Shown: piece after piece, positions 1 through 6,186 of the stretch
Position numbering within the stretch: position 1 is the first letter of the stretch
Layout of the letters: each line of letters starts with the position of its first letter
DNA from: Synergistaceae bacterium
GTDB taxonomy: Bacteria; Synergistota; Synergistia; Synergistales; Aminobacteriaceae
Assembly (NCBI GenBank): GCA_009778055.1
Contig: WRKN01000150.1
Span: 1 to 6,297, forward strand
Direction: 5' to 3'
Length of the DNA stretch: 6,297 nt
The notes under the pieces: model-generated
What the model saw: only the letters and a program-made list of their open reading frames with translations
Database searches by the model: none
Told to the model about the DNA's origin: nothing
Translations under genes and position numbers: made by a program

Positions 1-1148
1 AACCGTTCATCCGTCAGGTCGAACACTTCCTTATTGTGTTGCCCAAGGAGTGGCGCCGGCGCCTTCACTTTGCCGGGTGTGCGGGAAAATTTGATCGGAC
101 ATCCTTGAATGCGCATATTACCGATAGTAGGGTGCGTCACATCCACAATCATTTCTCTGGCGACGATATGTGGATGGTCTATTGCCTCCTGCATGTTCAA
201 AACCGGTCCGCAGGGTATTCCGGCGGTCTCAAAAAGCTTTTCTATGTCGGCCTTGTTTTTGGACGACACCCATTCCTGAATGGTATCCTTCAGGCCGCTT
301 TTGTAGTTTGCGCACCGCAAAGTGTTGGTCAGATACAGTGGGTTTTTTGCCAGATCGGGCATGCCAATGGCGTTGCAAAATGTTTCGAACAGCTTGTCGT
401 TGCCGACGCCGATAGCCACATAGCCGTCTTTCGCTTCGTATATGTCAAAAGGAGCGATGGCAGGATCGATATTGCCCTCGCGTTCCGGGATTACGCCGGT
501 CATGGTGGTTGTTACGACCGCGTTTTCAAGCAGGGTAAAGATTGTGTCGGTCATGGAAACGTCGATGTGTTGTCCCTCTCCGGTGCGTTCCCTGTTATAG
601 AGAGCCATCATTATTCCCAGGCACAGGTGAACTCCGGTTACATTGTCGGCAATGGAAGGCCCGACTTTTGTCGGCGGGGAATCCGGGAAGCCGGTGATGT
701 TAACGATTCCTCCCATAGATTGCGAGACGATATCATACGCCGGACGGTGCGATAAGGGGCCGTACTGACCAAATCCGGTGCCGGAAGCATAGATAATTCG
801 GGGATTTATTGCTTTTAGCGCTTCGTAATCTATGCCTAGTTTTTTTGTGACTCCCAGCCGATAGTTTTCGATAACAACGTCCGCGTCTTTTACCAATTTA
901 AGAAAGAGCTGTTTTCCTTCTTCAGATTTCAGGTTCAGCGTCACGCCTTTTTTGTTCCTGTTCAAAAAAGCGAAATAACCGCTTTCTCCGCTCTTTTCAT
1001 CAAGAGGCCCCCACGCTCTCGTCTGATCGCCGCCGAGGGGTTCAATTTTAATGACCTCAGCGCCGTTGTCCGCCAGCAACATAGTGCCAAACGGGCCGTT
1101 ATACGCATGTGTCAGGTCTAAAACCTTAAGTCCGTCAAGAGCTCCCAA
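1..1148 (-). CDS. Family III (CaiB/BaiF) CoA-transferase, 3' end cut off by window
   Basis: This gene encodes a cytoplasmic family III CoA-transferase, which moves CoA from one acyl-CoA to a carboxylic acid through an aspartyl-CoA intermediate. Reading the minus strand from 1148 gives about 382 open codons to the window edge. Family members are usually around 390-410 residues, so only a short C-terminal tail is missing. The N-terminus has the family pattern (DLTHAYNGPF, then MLLADNGAEVIKIEP, residues 11-37). LNLKSEEG follows near residues 71-78 and YASGTGFGQYGP near 120-131. SIADNVTG contains Asp168 (codon 647-645), aligned with the catalytic Asp169 of formyl-CoA transferase. The C-terminal part has GIPCGPVLNMQEA and PLLGQHNKEVF. 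The start is TTG, chosen because AGGAGGG lies 6 nt upstream and an in-frame TGA (the stop of the preceding gene) sits 21 nt before it. It follows the ammonia-lyase gene in the same transcription unit, which suggests it activates the lyase's beta-amino acid substrate. The family is clear; the substrate is inferred. Confidence 0.93.
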   Translation of the reverse strand, partial: MGALDGLKVLDLTHAYNGPFGTMLLADNGAEVIKIEPLGGDQTRAWGPLDEKSGESGYFAFLNRNKKGVTLNLKSEEGKQLFLKLVKDADVVIENYRLGVTKKLGIDYEALKAINPRIIYASGTGFGQYGPLSHRPAYDIVSQSMGGIVNITGFPDSPPTKVGPSIADNVTGVHLCLGIMMALYNRERTGEGQHIDVSMTDTIFTLLENAVVTTTMTGVIPEREGNIDPAIAPFDIYEAKDGYVAIGVGNDKLFETFCNAIGMPDLAKNPLYLTNTLRCANYKSGLKDTIQEWVSSKNKADIEKLFETAGIPCGPVLNMQEAIDHPHIVAREMIVDVTHPTIGNMRIQGCPIKFSRTPGKVKAPAPLLGQHNKEVFDLTDER

Positions 1149-1154
1149 AGCTAT

Positions 1155-1161
1155 CCCTCCT
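1155..1161 (-). promoter_or_regulatory. Ribosome binding site for the CaiB-type gene
   Basis: On the minus strand AGGAGGG lies 6 nt upstream of TTG at 1148. No ATG or GTG lies between this site and the in-frame stop of the upstream gene, so the site fixes a TTG start. It lies in the 21-nt gap after the ammonia-lyase stop, supporting translational independence within one mRNA. Confidence 0.8.
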
Positions 1162-1169
1162 CTGTGATT

Positions 1170-1589
1170 TCAATGCGCAAATTTAGGATCCTGCAACCCT
1201 CTCTGGCATTCTTTTTTCACAACGGCGGTGCCGGTTGCCTTGCCGCACAAAATAGGCTCTTTTAAAACTTCCGCGGCCGAATTGGCTTCATTGGGATTGC
1301 GAGTAAGCCTGATATACTTGTACGCTTCGAAATGACATTTTAACGACGTGTTTCCGATTTTTTCAATCCAGCCGACGTACTCCATGAAGTCGCCCGCGTA
1401 AACGGGAGCTAAAAACTGGACGTTGTCGTAACCCACGAAAAGGCTCTCGTCACCGTGAACTCTTATGCACAGCTCGGTAACCACATCTCCCCAAAAATCA
1501 AGAAGGCGCGAACCATTCACCAGTTCGCCTGCATAATGCGCGTCACCGGCTCCCATACGAACCCGCAGTACGACTTTTTCCCCTATCAT
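1170..1589 (-). CDS. Hot-dog-fold 3-aminoacyl-CoA ammonia-lyase (beta-alanyl-CoA / 3-aminobutyryl-CoA ammonia-lyase type)
   Basis: This gene encodes a 139-residue cytoplasmic protein of the small hot-dog-fold lyase group that includes beta-alanyl-CoA:ammonia lyase (Acl, C. propionicum) and 3-aminobutyryl-CoA ammonia-lyase (Kal, lysine fermentation). These enzymes remove ammonia from a 3-aminoacyl-CoA to give acryloyl-CoA or crotonyl-CoA. Visible landmarks are GDAHYAG (15-21), LVNGSRLLDFWGD (23-35), FLAPVYAGDFMEYVGWIEK (59-77), and CGKATGTAVV with a trailing ECQRG near the C-terminus. The length fits this group of roughly 125-145 residues. The order DAHY...NG...GD..TEL followed by APVYAGD is what separates it from ordinary thioesterases. 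Recalled sequences suggest GDFMEYVGWIEK is closer to Acl and ATGTAVV is shared with Kal, so the substrate is left open. The ATG is preceded by AAGGAGG at a 9-nt spacing. It is the promoter-proximal gene of the minus-strand unit. The divergent enoyl-CoA-reducing genes support a role in beta-amino acid fermentation. A generic acyl-CoA thioesterase is the main alternative. Confidence 0.82.
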   Translation of the reverse strand: MIGEKVVLRVRMGAGDAHYAGELVNGSRLLDFWGDVVTELCIRVHGDESLFVGYDNVQFLAPVYAGDFMEYVGWIEKIGNTSLKCHFEAYKYIRLTRNPNEANSAAEVLKEPILCGKATGTAVVKKECQRGLQDPKFAH

Positions 1590-1618
1590 TTGTAATTTCC
1601 TCCTTAAAATAATTAATG

Positions 1619-1654
1619 AAGATTATTGTATAAAAATTTACACCGCCAAACCAC
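1619..1654 (-). promoter_or_regulatory. Candidate promoter of the ammonia-lyase / CoA-transferase unit
   Basis: On the minus strand TATACAAT gives a good -10 hexamer (TACAAT, 1630-1625). No convincing -35 is present; the best is GT-rich TGGTTT (1653-1648) at 17 nt. The predicted transcript start near 1618 gives a 5' leader of about 29 nt that carries the AAGGAGG site before ATG at 1589. The bases from the -10 onward (1631-1619) recur inverted at 6234-6246, where they also form a -10 region. Confidence 0.5.
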
Positions 1655-1721
1655 ATACCCTGATCGTCTGGGAAAACATGGTCCTGAAAAGATACTACTA
1701 TTTTTTTTGAAGATTGTCCAA

Positions 1722-1727
1722 TATAAT
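1722..1727 (+). promoter_or_regulatory. Candidate -10 box for the brnQ operon
   Basis: A consensus TATAAT stands in the divergent region 79 bp before the brnQ ATG. It is preceded by an eight-T run and TTGAAG, but TTGAAG is only 9 nt away, too close for a normal -35, so the upstream element is weak or factor-assisted. A start near 1734 would give a leader of about 70 nt, which contains a weak stem (TACCG 1751-1755 with CGGTA 1766-1770), the T-rich start of the 21-bp repeat, and the ribosome binding site. The leader is too short for a T-box and shows no T-box sequence. Confidence 0.4.
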
Positions 1728-1769
1728 TGCTATCGCGACAAAGACTTGGTTACCGGCTTTCCAGGCGGT

Positions 1770-1790
1770 ATTGTTGTTTCTGTGATAACT
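1770..1790 (+). repeat. 21-bp direct repeat, copy 1 (brnQ leader)
   Basis: These 21 bases are identical to 6177-6197 in the same orientation; the core reads TTTCTGTGATAACT. The match ends at both sides (T versus G before it, A versus C after it). This copy sits between the weak leader hairpin and the brnQ ribosome binding site. Such a long exact match between two intergenic sites is far beyond chance in 6.3 kb. Its function is unknown. Confidence 0.85.
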
Positions 1791-1794
1791 ACAT

Positions 1795-1800
1795 GGAGGT
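1795..1800 (+). promoter_or_regulatory. Ribosome binding site for brnQ
   Basis: GGAGGT lies 5 nt before ATG at 1806. It sets the start there rather than at the far-upstream in-frame TTG at 1626. The 60 extra residues from that TTG would have no ribosome binding site and no BrnQ-like sequence. Confidence 0.8.
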
Positions 1801-1805
1801 ACGGC

Positions 1806-3113
1806 ATGAACACAGGTAAGAGCTTTATTACGCACACAATCATCATGGGTTTTGCTCTGTTTTCGGCTTTTTTCGGCGCCGGAAATTTGATTTTCCCGCC
1901 GGCGATAGGCTTGCTGGCCGGCAGAGAGTGGGGGCCTGCTCTTTTCGGCTTCCTCCTGTCGGGGGTTCTGCTTCCCGTACTGTCTTTTACGGCGGCTGTT
2001 CGCGTGGGAGAAAAGGAGGACGGCATCACGTCCGACATGGGAAAAACGTTTTCCATATTGTTTACCTCCGTGATAATGCTGTGCACCGGCCTTCTGATCA
2101 GTGTTCCCAGAACCGCCGCTACGGCTCACGAACTCGGCGTTATAACCATCGCCGGTCCCTCTCCTCAAATCCTGACCTCTTGCGTTTACTTTGTCATCGT
2201 GGCCTATTTTTCCATAAACCCTTCAACGGTTATGGAAAAACTCGGCAAGTATCTCACGCCGGTTCTTTTGATTGTCTTGGCCGTCATCATAGTGAAGGGC
2301 GTCCTCCGCCCGCTTGGAGTCCCAACGGATACCGGCGTCCCCGGAGCTTTTGTTTTTCAATCCGGATTCATAGACGGATACCAGACCATGGACGTGTTTG
2401 GCGGATTTGTTATCGCCGGGGCGATTATGGCCACGATTTCCAAGCTCCAGCCCGACGATCGCCGCGCCCAGTCCGCTGTTGCGTATGGCTGCGCCGCCTT
2501 GGCCGGACTCGGCCTTCTTCTCGTCTATGGAGGATTGCTCTACATCGGCGCCACGGGGTCGGGCATGCTCGACGGCGATATGGGCAATGTAGATATCCTG
2601 ATCGCCCTCGTGGACGGGCTCTTTCAGGACTACGGCTCGCTTGCGCTCGCCTGCGTCGCGATTTTCGCCTGTTTGACCACCGCTATCGGCCTGGCGGCCG
2701 GGACATCGTTCTTTTTCAGCCAAGTGACGCAAGGAAAACTGCCTTATAAGGTCTGCGTCATAGCAAATTGCGTCATATCCGCCTGGCTCTCCGTTATGGG
2801 CGTTGACGCGATCATACACTACGCCGAGCCCATTCTCGCTTTCATCTATCCCGCGGCCATAGTTCTCGTGCTGCTGAACGTGTTTCGCTGCCGCTGGATG
2901 AACAGAGGCACGTTTCTCGGGGCGACTTACTGCACCCTCGTCGTAGGCTTCGCCGACATGATCGCGATTCCGGGCGAAAATGAAGGTATCGGAGCGTATA
3001 TGACGTCCGTCATAGAAGTTCTTCCATTTTCCGCGCTCGGCCTCGCCTGGGCCGTTCCGGCCATTGTCTGCGGCATCCTCGGCACGCTCTATTACGGCTT
3101 CGGCAAAGAATAA
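1806..3113 (+). CDS. brnQ: Branched-chain amino acid:cation symporter, BrnQ (LIVCS) family
   Basis: This gene encodes an inner-membrane secondary carrier of the LIVCS family. Characterised members import leucine, isoleucine and valine with Na+ or H+. From ATG at 1806 the protein is 435 residues, a normal family length. The diagnostic N-terminal segment is GFALFSAFFGAGNLIFPPA (15-33), overlapping the first membrane helix. About twelve hydrophobic segments follow, roughly at 8-30, 43-65, 82-101, 121-137, 148-165, 191-212, 222-246, 273-297, 314-333, 340-358, 370-388 and 405-430. A conserved region, FIDGYQTMDVFGGFVIAGAI, lies near 188-207. No cleavable signal peptide is expected. The acyl-CoA dehydrogenase gene follows after 40 bp without a visible terminator, so the two may share a transcript. 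That context suggests the imported amino acid feeds this pathway and might be a beta- or branched-chain amino acid. The family call is firm; the substrate is not. Confidence 0.92.
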   Translation: MNTGKSFITHTIIMGFALFSAFFGAGNLIFPPAIGLLAGREWGPALFGFLLSGVLLPVLSFTAAVRVGEKEDGITSDMGKTFSILFTSVIMLCTGLLISVPRTAATAHELGVITIAGPSPQILTSCVYFVIVAYFSINPSTVMEKLGKYLTPVLLIVLAVIIVKGVLRPLGVPTDTGVPGAFVFQSGFIDGYQTMDVFGGFVIAGAIMATISKLQPDDRRAQSAVAYGCAALAGLGLLLVYGGLLYIGATGSGMLDGDMGNVDILIALVDGLFQDYGSLALACVAIFACLTTAIGLAAGTSFFFSQVTQGKLPYKVCVIANCVISAWLSVMGVDAIIHYAEPILAFIYPAAIVLVLLNVFRCRWMNRGTFLGATYCTLVVGFADMIAIPGENEGIGAYMTSVIEVLPFSALGLAWAVPAIVCGILGTLYYGFGKE

Positions 3114-3137
3114 AGAAAATATTAAAACCTGAGAAAT

Positions 3138-3142
3138 GGAGG
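3138..3142 (+). promoter_or_regulatory. Ribosome binding site for the acyl-CoA dehydrogenase gene; start choice ambiguous
   Basis: GGAGG lies 5 nt before TTG at 3148 and 11 nt before ATG at 3154, in the same frame. The ATG gives MDFTLS, matching the usual family N-terminus (MDF...). Spacings of 9-10 nt are used by the ammonia-lyase and etfA genes nearby, so ATG was preferred. The TTG start would add only two residues. Confidence 0.65.
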
Positions 3143-3153
3143 ATTAGTTGGAT

Positions 3154-4296
3154 ATGGATTTTACCCTCAGTAAGCAACATCAGTTGCAGCAGCAGCTATA
3201 CCGAAATTTTGCGCAGACGGAGATTAAGCCGCTGGCAAGCGAAATGGACGAGGCTGAAGAGTTTTCCCAAGAGCTTTTGCAGAAAATGCAGGCCGTCGGT
3301 TTGTTTGGTATTCCTTACTCAGCCGAGTATGGCGGCGGCGGGGGCGACACTCTTTCCTACGCGTTATGCATGGAAGAAGTGTCAAAAGTGGACGCCAGCA
3401 GCGGTATTACCATATCGGTGCATACCTCGCTGTGCTGCTACTGCATCAATGAATATGGCAACGAGGAACAAAAACAGAAATACCTGCGCCCTCTCGTCGA
3501 TGGCGGCAAAATAGGCTGTTACTCCCTTACGGAGCCGGGCGCGGGCAGCGATGTGGCCGGGGCGGTCTCCACGGCTGTGCTGGACGGGGATGAATATGTA
3601 ATCAACGGCGCCAAGGTGTTCACCACAAACTCCGGCTTTGCCGATGTCTTCGTGGTATTCGCCATCACCGACAGAGAAAAAGGCGCCAGAGGCATGTCGG
3701 CTTTCATTGTGGAAAAAGGGATGCCGGGCCTTTCCGTTTCGCCCAGCATTCCTCGCATGGGCATCCGGGCGGCCAGCAACTGCATAGTCACTTATGACGG
3801 AGTGCGCGTGCCGGCTCAAAACCGGCTGGCAAGGGAAGGCGATGGTTTCAAGGTCGCCATGACCGCTTTGGACGCCGGCCGGATCGGCATCGGCGCGCAA
3901 GCGGTGGGTATCGCCCAGGGAGCGCTGGATGAAGCCATCAAATACGTAAAGGAACGCAAGCAGTTCGGCAAGCCTATCTCCGCTTTCCAGAACACCCAGT
4001 TCGTTATCGCCGAGATGCAGACTAAGATAGACGCGGCCCGCCTCATGGTGCATCGAGCCGCTGTGGCCAAGGACAAAAAGGAACCTATCGGCAGTCATGC
4101 CGCCATGGCTAAGTTGTTCGCCAGCGATGTTGCCAACGAGGTAACCCGGGCCGCCGTGCAATTGATGGGCGGTTACGGCTTCGCCAGAGAGTATTCGGTG
4201 GAGCGGATGATGCGGGACGCCAAAGTCACTGAAATCTACGAGGGCACCAGCGAAGTTATGAAGATGGTGATCTCGGGCATTATGAAAATAAAGTAG
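3154..4296 (+). CDS. Short-chain acyl-CoA dehydrogenase (butyryl-CoA dehydrogenase / acryloyl-CoA reductase type)
   Basis: This gene encodes a cytoplasmic FAD-dependent acyl-CoA dehydrogenase that interconverts acyl-CoA and 2-enoyl-CoA with EtfAB as redox partner. In anaerobes the physiological direction is usually enoyl-CoA reduction. From ATG at 3154 it has 380 residues, like the Megasphaera butyryl-CoA dehydrogenase (383). The N-terminal helical domain spans about 1-115. The first family signature is CYSLTEPGAGSD (122-133) and the second begins RKQFGKPISAFQ (about 268-279). The catalytic base is Glu363 in EIYEGTSEV, where the Megasphaera enzyme has Glu367. IRAASN near 206-211 and the EGDGFKVAM loop are also typical. 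The stop TAG overlaps the etfB ribosome binding site by one base, with a 10-nt gap to etfB, showing tight co-expression. Candidate substrates are crotonyl-CoA (bcd) and acryloyl-CoA (acrC); the neighbouring ammonia-lyase fits either. A 2-methyl-branched acyl-CoA is also possible given brnQ. The family is certain and chain length is inferred. Confidence 0.93.
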   Translation: MDFTLSKQHQLQQQLYRNFAQTEIKPLASEMDEAEEFSQELLQKMQAVGLFGIPYSAEYGGGGGDTLSYALCMEEVSKVDASSGITISVHTSLCCYCINEYGNEEQKQKYLRPLVDGGKIGCYSLTEPGAGSDVAGAVSTAVLDGDEYVINGAKVFTTNSGFADVFVVFAITDREKGARGMSAFIVEKGMPGLSVSPSIPRMGIRAASNCIVTYDGVRVPAQNRLAREGDGFKVAMTALDAGRIGIGAQAVGIAQGALDEAIKYVKERKQFGKPISAFQNTQFVIAEMQTKIDAARLMVHRAAVAKDKKEPIGSHAAMAKLFASDVANEVTRAAVQLMGGYGFAREYSVERMMRDAKVTEIYEGTSEVMKMVISGIMKIK

Positions 4297-4306
4297 GAGG
4301 AATACC

Positions 4307-5098
4307 ATGAAGATAGCGGTATGCGTCAAACAGGTTCCCGATACCACCGAGGTGCGCCTGGATCCCAAGACTAATACTCTGATCCGGGAAGGGGTTCCCA
4401 GTATGGTCAATCCGAACGATAAGGCCGCCCTTGAGGTTGCTTTGCGTTTAAAGGACGCCGATAGCGCCATAACCGTCACCGCGGTGTGTATGGGGCCGCC
4501 CCAGGCCGACGTCGCCTTGCGTGAAGCTTTGGCCATGGGGTGTGATTCCGCCACCCTTATCTCCGCGCGGGAGTTCGGCGGTTCCGATACTTACGCCACC
4601 GCCGCCATCATTGCCGCCGAATTGAAGCGTAAGGATTTCGATCTCATTATCACCGGCCGGCAGGCCATTGACGGGGAGACCGCTCAAGTCGGCCCTCAAA
4701 CCGCCGAGCGGTTGGGTATTCCCCAGGTGAGTTATGCCGAAGATATACAGTTGAAAGAAAAATCCGTGGTGGTGAGGCGCCGGTATGAGGATTGCATCCA
4801 TATGATCGAGGCGCCGCTGCCCTGCCTCATTACCGTTCTGCCCGAAATCGCGACGCCACGTTACATGACGGTGCGCGGCACGGTGCGCGCTTACGCGACC
4901 GAAGTGCCGGTGGTGACTTTTGAAGATTTGAAGTCTCACCTGAACCCTGACTGGATCGGGCTGAAAGGCTCTCCCACCAGCGTGGTGAAGCTCTTCAACA
5001 AGCAGGTGAAAGGCAAGGGAACGCTGCTGACCGGCCTGTCCGAGGATGAAGCCGTCAGCGCCATAGTGCGCAAGCTCGACGAGCTGGCCATTATTTAA
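4307..5098 (+). CDS. etfB: Electron transfer flavoprotein subunit beta, bifurcation-type
   Basis: This gene encodes the small ETF subunit (263 residues), which pairs with EtfA to pass electrons between NADH and the acyl-CoA dehydrogenase. Landmarks are the N-terminal MKIAVCVKQVPDT, NPNDKAALEVALRLKD (35-50), and IITGRQAIDGETAQVGPQ (114-131). RYEDCIHMIEAPLPCLITVL (159-178) and PRYMTV follow, then GLKGSPTSVVK in the C-terminal arm that reaches toward the partner subunit. The segment around Asp122 (DGETAQVGP) replaces the DDDCNQTG-like sequence of canonical AMP-binding ETFs. Known electron-bifurcating ETFs such as that of Acidaminococcus fermentans have DG(D/E)T in this place and bind a second FAD here. 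Bifurcation is therefore likely but not proved: the C. propionicum acryloyl-CoA reductase ETF is reported as non-bifurcating. GGAGG lies 6 nt before the ATG and overlaps the stop of the preceding gene. etfA follows after 19 nt. Confidence 0.95.
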   Translation: MKIAVCVKQVPDTTEVRLDPKTNTLIREGVPSMVNPNDKAALEVALRLKDADSAITVTAVCMGPPQADVALREALAMGCDSATLISAREFGGSDTYATAAIIAAELKRKDFDLIITGRQAIDGETAQVGPQTAERLGIPQVSYAEDIQLKEKSVVVRRRYEDCIHMIEAPLPCLITVLPEIATPRYMTVRGTVRAYATEVPVVTFEDLKSHLNPDWIGLKGSPTSVVKLFNKQVKGKGTLLTGLSEDEAVSAIVRKLDELAII

Positions 5099-5117
5099 TG
5101 TTGGAGGATTCTATGCC

Positions 5118-6122
5118 ATGAGCAAAGATGTTTATGTTGTGATCGAACAGCGTGACGGCCGCATTCAGAAGGTGGGCTTGGAGCTTCTGGGCGAAGCCGC
5201 CCGTCTGGCGGCTCAACTGAACCAGAAAGTTGTCGCGGTCATTATGGGCGGCGACGTCTCCAAAAAAACCGACGTACTCTTCCACCACGGCGCCGACAAA
5301 GTAGTTGTGGTCGAGCACGAAATGCTGAATACCTACGTTACCGAGCCGTACTCCAAGGCGCTCACCGCCGTCATAGAAAAATATACTCCCGAAATAGTGT
5401 TGTTTGGAGCTACCTCTATAGGGCGCGACCTTGCGCCGCGAGTTGCCGCCCGTATTCACACCGGCCTGACCGCCGACTGTACCGGCCTTGAGATAGACCC
5501 CGAGGAAAAATTGTTGCTGATGACCTGTCCGACTTTTGGCGGAAACATCATGGCGACTATCGTTTGCCGTGATTACCGGCCTCAAATGGCCACCGTCCGC
5601 CCCGGCGTGATGAAGCCCCTGACCGCCGACCCCGCCAGGACAGGTAAGGTGGAAAAGCTGGAAGTGACATTCGAGCCCTCCGATATGAACGTCAAGATAT
5701 TGGAAGTGCGTCAGCCGGACCGGAAGCCGGTGGACGTCACGGCCGCCAAGGTGCTCATATCGGGAGGCCGCGGCGTTGGCGGCCCGGATGGTTACGGTAT
5801 ATTGTACGAACTGGCCGCCGAGTTGAACGGCGAAGTAGCGTCCTCACGCGTACCTGTGGACAACGGCTGGATCGAAGAGGCTCGCATGGTCGGTCAGACG
5901 GGAAAGACGGTGCGCCCGAAGCTATATATAGCCTGCGGAATTTCCGGGGCTATCCAGCATCAGGTAGGCATGGAAAATGCCGATTTCATCATCGCCATAA
6001 ACAAAGACGAACATGCCCCGGTGATGAGTATGGCTGACCTTGGCGTGTGTGGAAATTTAAAGACCATCGTTCCGAAGCTGACAGCCGCGGTCAAGAAACA
6101 CGTGATGGAAAAATCCGGTTAA
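5118..6122 (+). CDS. etfA: Electron transfer flavoprotein subunit alpha
   Basis: This gene encodes the large ETF subunit (334 residues), whose C-terminal domain holds the FAD that shuttles electrons to the acyl-CoA dehydrogenase. The N-terminal domain (about 1-195) begins MSKDVYVVIEQRDG and contains FGATSIGRDLAPRVAARI (96-113), GLTADCTGLEI (116-126) and RPQMATVRPGVM (154-165). The FAD domain has LISGGRGVGGPDGY (213-226), SSRVPVDNGW (242-251) and VGQTGKTVRPKLYIACGISG (258-277), followed by AIQHQVGM and IIAINKDEHAPVMSMADLG. All key FAD-contact motifs look intact. The length fits clostridial and Negativicutes EtfA. There is no N-terminal ferredoxin extension, so any ferredoxin coupling would use a separate protein. 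GGAGG lies 10 nt before the ATG; an out-of-frame ATG at 5113 lies between and is disregarded. It is the last gene of the operon, with a terminator starting 18 bp after the stop. Confidence 0.95.
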   Translation: MSKDVYVVIEQRDGRIQKVGLELLGEAARLAAQLNQKVVAVIMGGDVSKKTDVLFHHGADKVVVVEHEMLNTYVTEPYSKALTAVIEKYTPEIVLFGATSIGRDLAPRVAARIHTGLTADCTGLEIDPEEKLLLMTCPTFGGNIMATIVCRDYRPQMATVRPGVMKPLTADPARTGKVEKLEVTFEPSDMNVKILEVRQPDRKPVDVTAAKVLISGGRGVGGPDGYGILYELAAELNGEVASSRVPVDNGWIEEARMVGQTGKTVRPKLYIACGISGAIQHQVGMENADFIIAINKDEHAPVMSMADLGVCGNLKTIVPKLTAAVKKHVMEKSG

Positions 6123-6140
6123 TTATTAATTATGCTTGGT

Positions 6141-6186
6141 CAAGCAGGCCGGCGTCTCACGGCACCGGCCTGCTTGATTGTTGTTT
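6141..6186 (+). terminator. Intrinsic terminator of the brnQ-acd-etfBA operon
   Basis: A perfect 12-bp GC-rich stem is formed by 6141-6152 (CAAGCAGGCCGG) and 6165-6176 (CCGGCCTGCTTG) with a 12-nt loop. It is followed at once by a T-rich stretch, ATTGTTGTTT. It starts 18 bp after the etfA stop. The T-rich part is also the start of the second copy of the 21-bp repeat. Confidence 0.88.

Noticed and set aside
36..755. Long plus-strand open frame of 239 codons
   Set aside because: It lies opposite the CaiB-type gene, whose minus-strand translation carries all family motifs including the catalytic Asp; the plus-strand product resembles nothing and has no ribosome binding site.
1608..1627. AATAAT-N8-ATTATT inverted repeat overlapping the ammonia-lyase promoter start as an operator
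   Set aside because: The half-sites are only six AT-only bases in AT-rich DNA, so chance is a sufficient explanation.
1626..1805. N-terminal extension of brnQ from TTG at 1626
   Set aside because: The 60 extra residues are not family-like, no ribosome binding site precedes the TTG, and the region contains the candidate promoters; ATG at 1806 has GGAGGT at 5 nt and begins the normal BrnQ N-terminus.
1590..1805. T-box, riboswitch or CodY-type control of brnQ
   Set aside because: Such control is common for Firmicute branched-chain carriers, but the leader is too short for a T-box and no T-box sequence or clear CodY box (AATTTTCWGAAAATT) is visible.
1928..2749. Plus-strand 273-codon frame and minus-strand frames inside brnQ
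   Set aside because: They are arginine-rich alternative-frame translations of brnQ with no ribosome binding site.
3382..4554. Minus-strand open frame of 390 codons
   Set aside because: It is antisense to the acyl-CoA dehydrogenase gene and the start of etfB, both of which have intact conserved motifs; the product is histidine-rich and non-family, typical of a shadow frame in GC-rich coding DNA.
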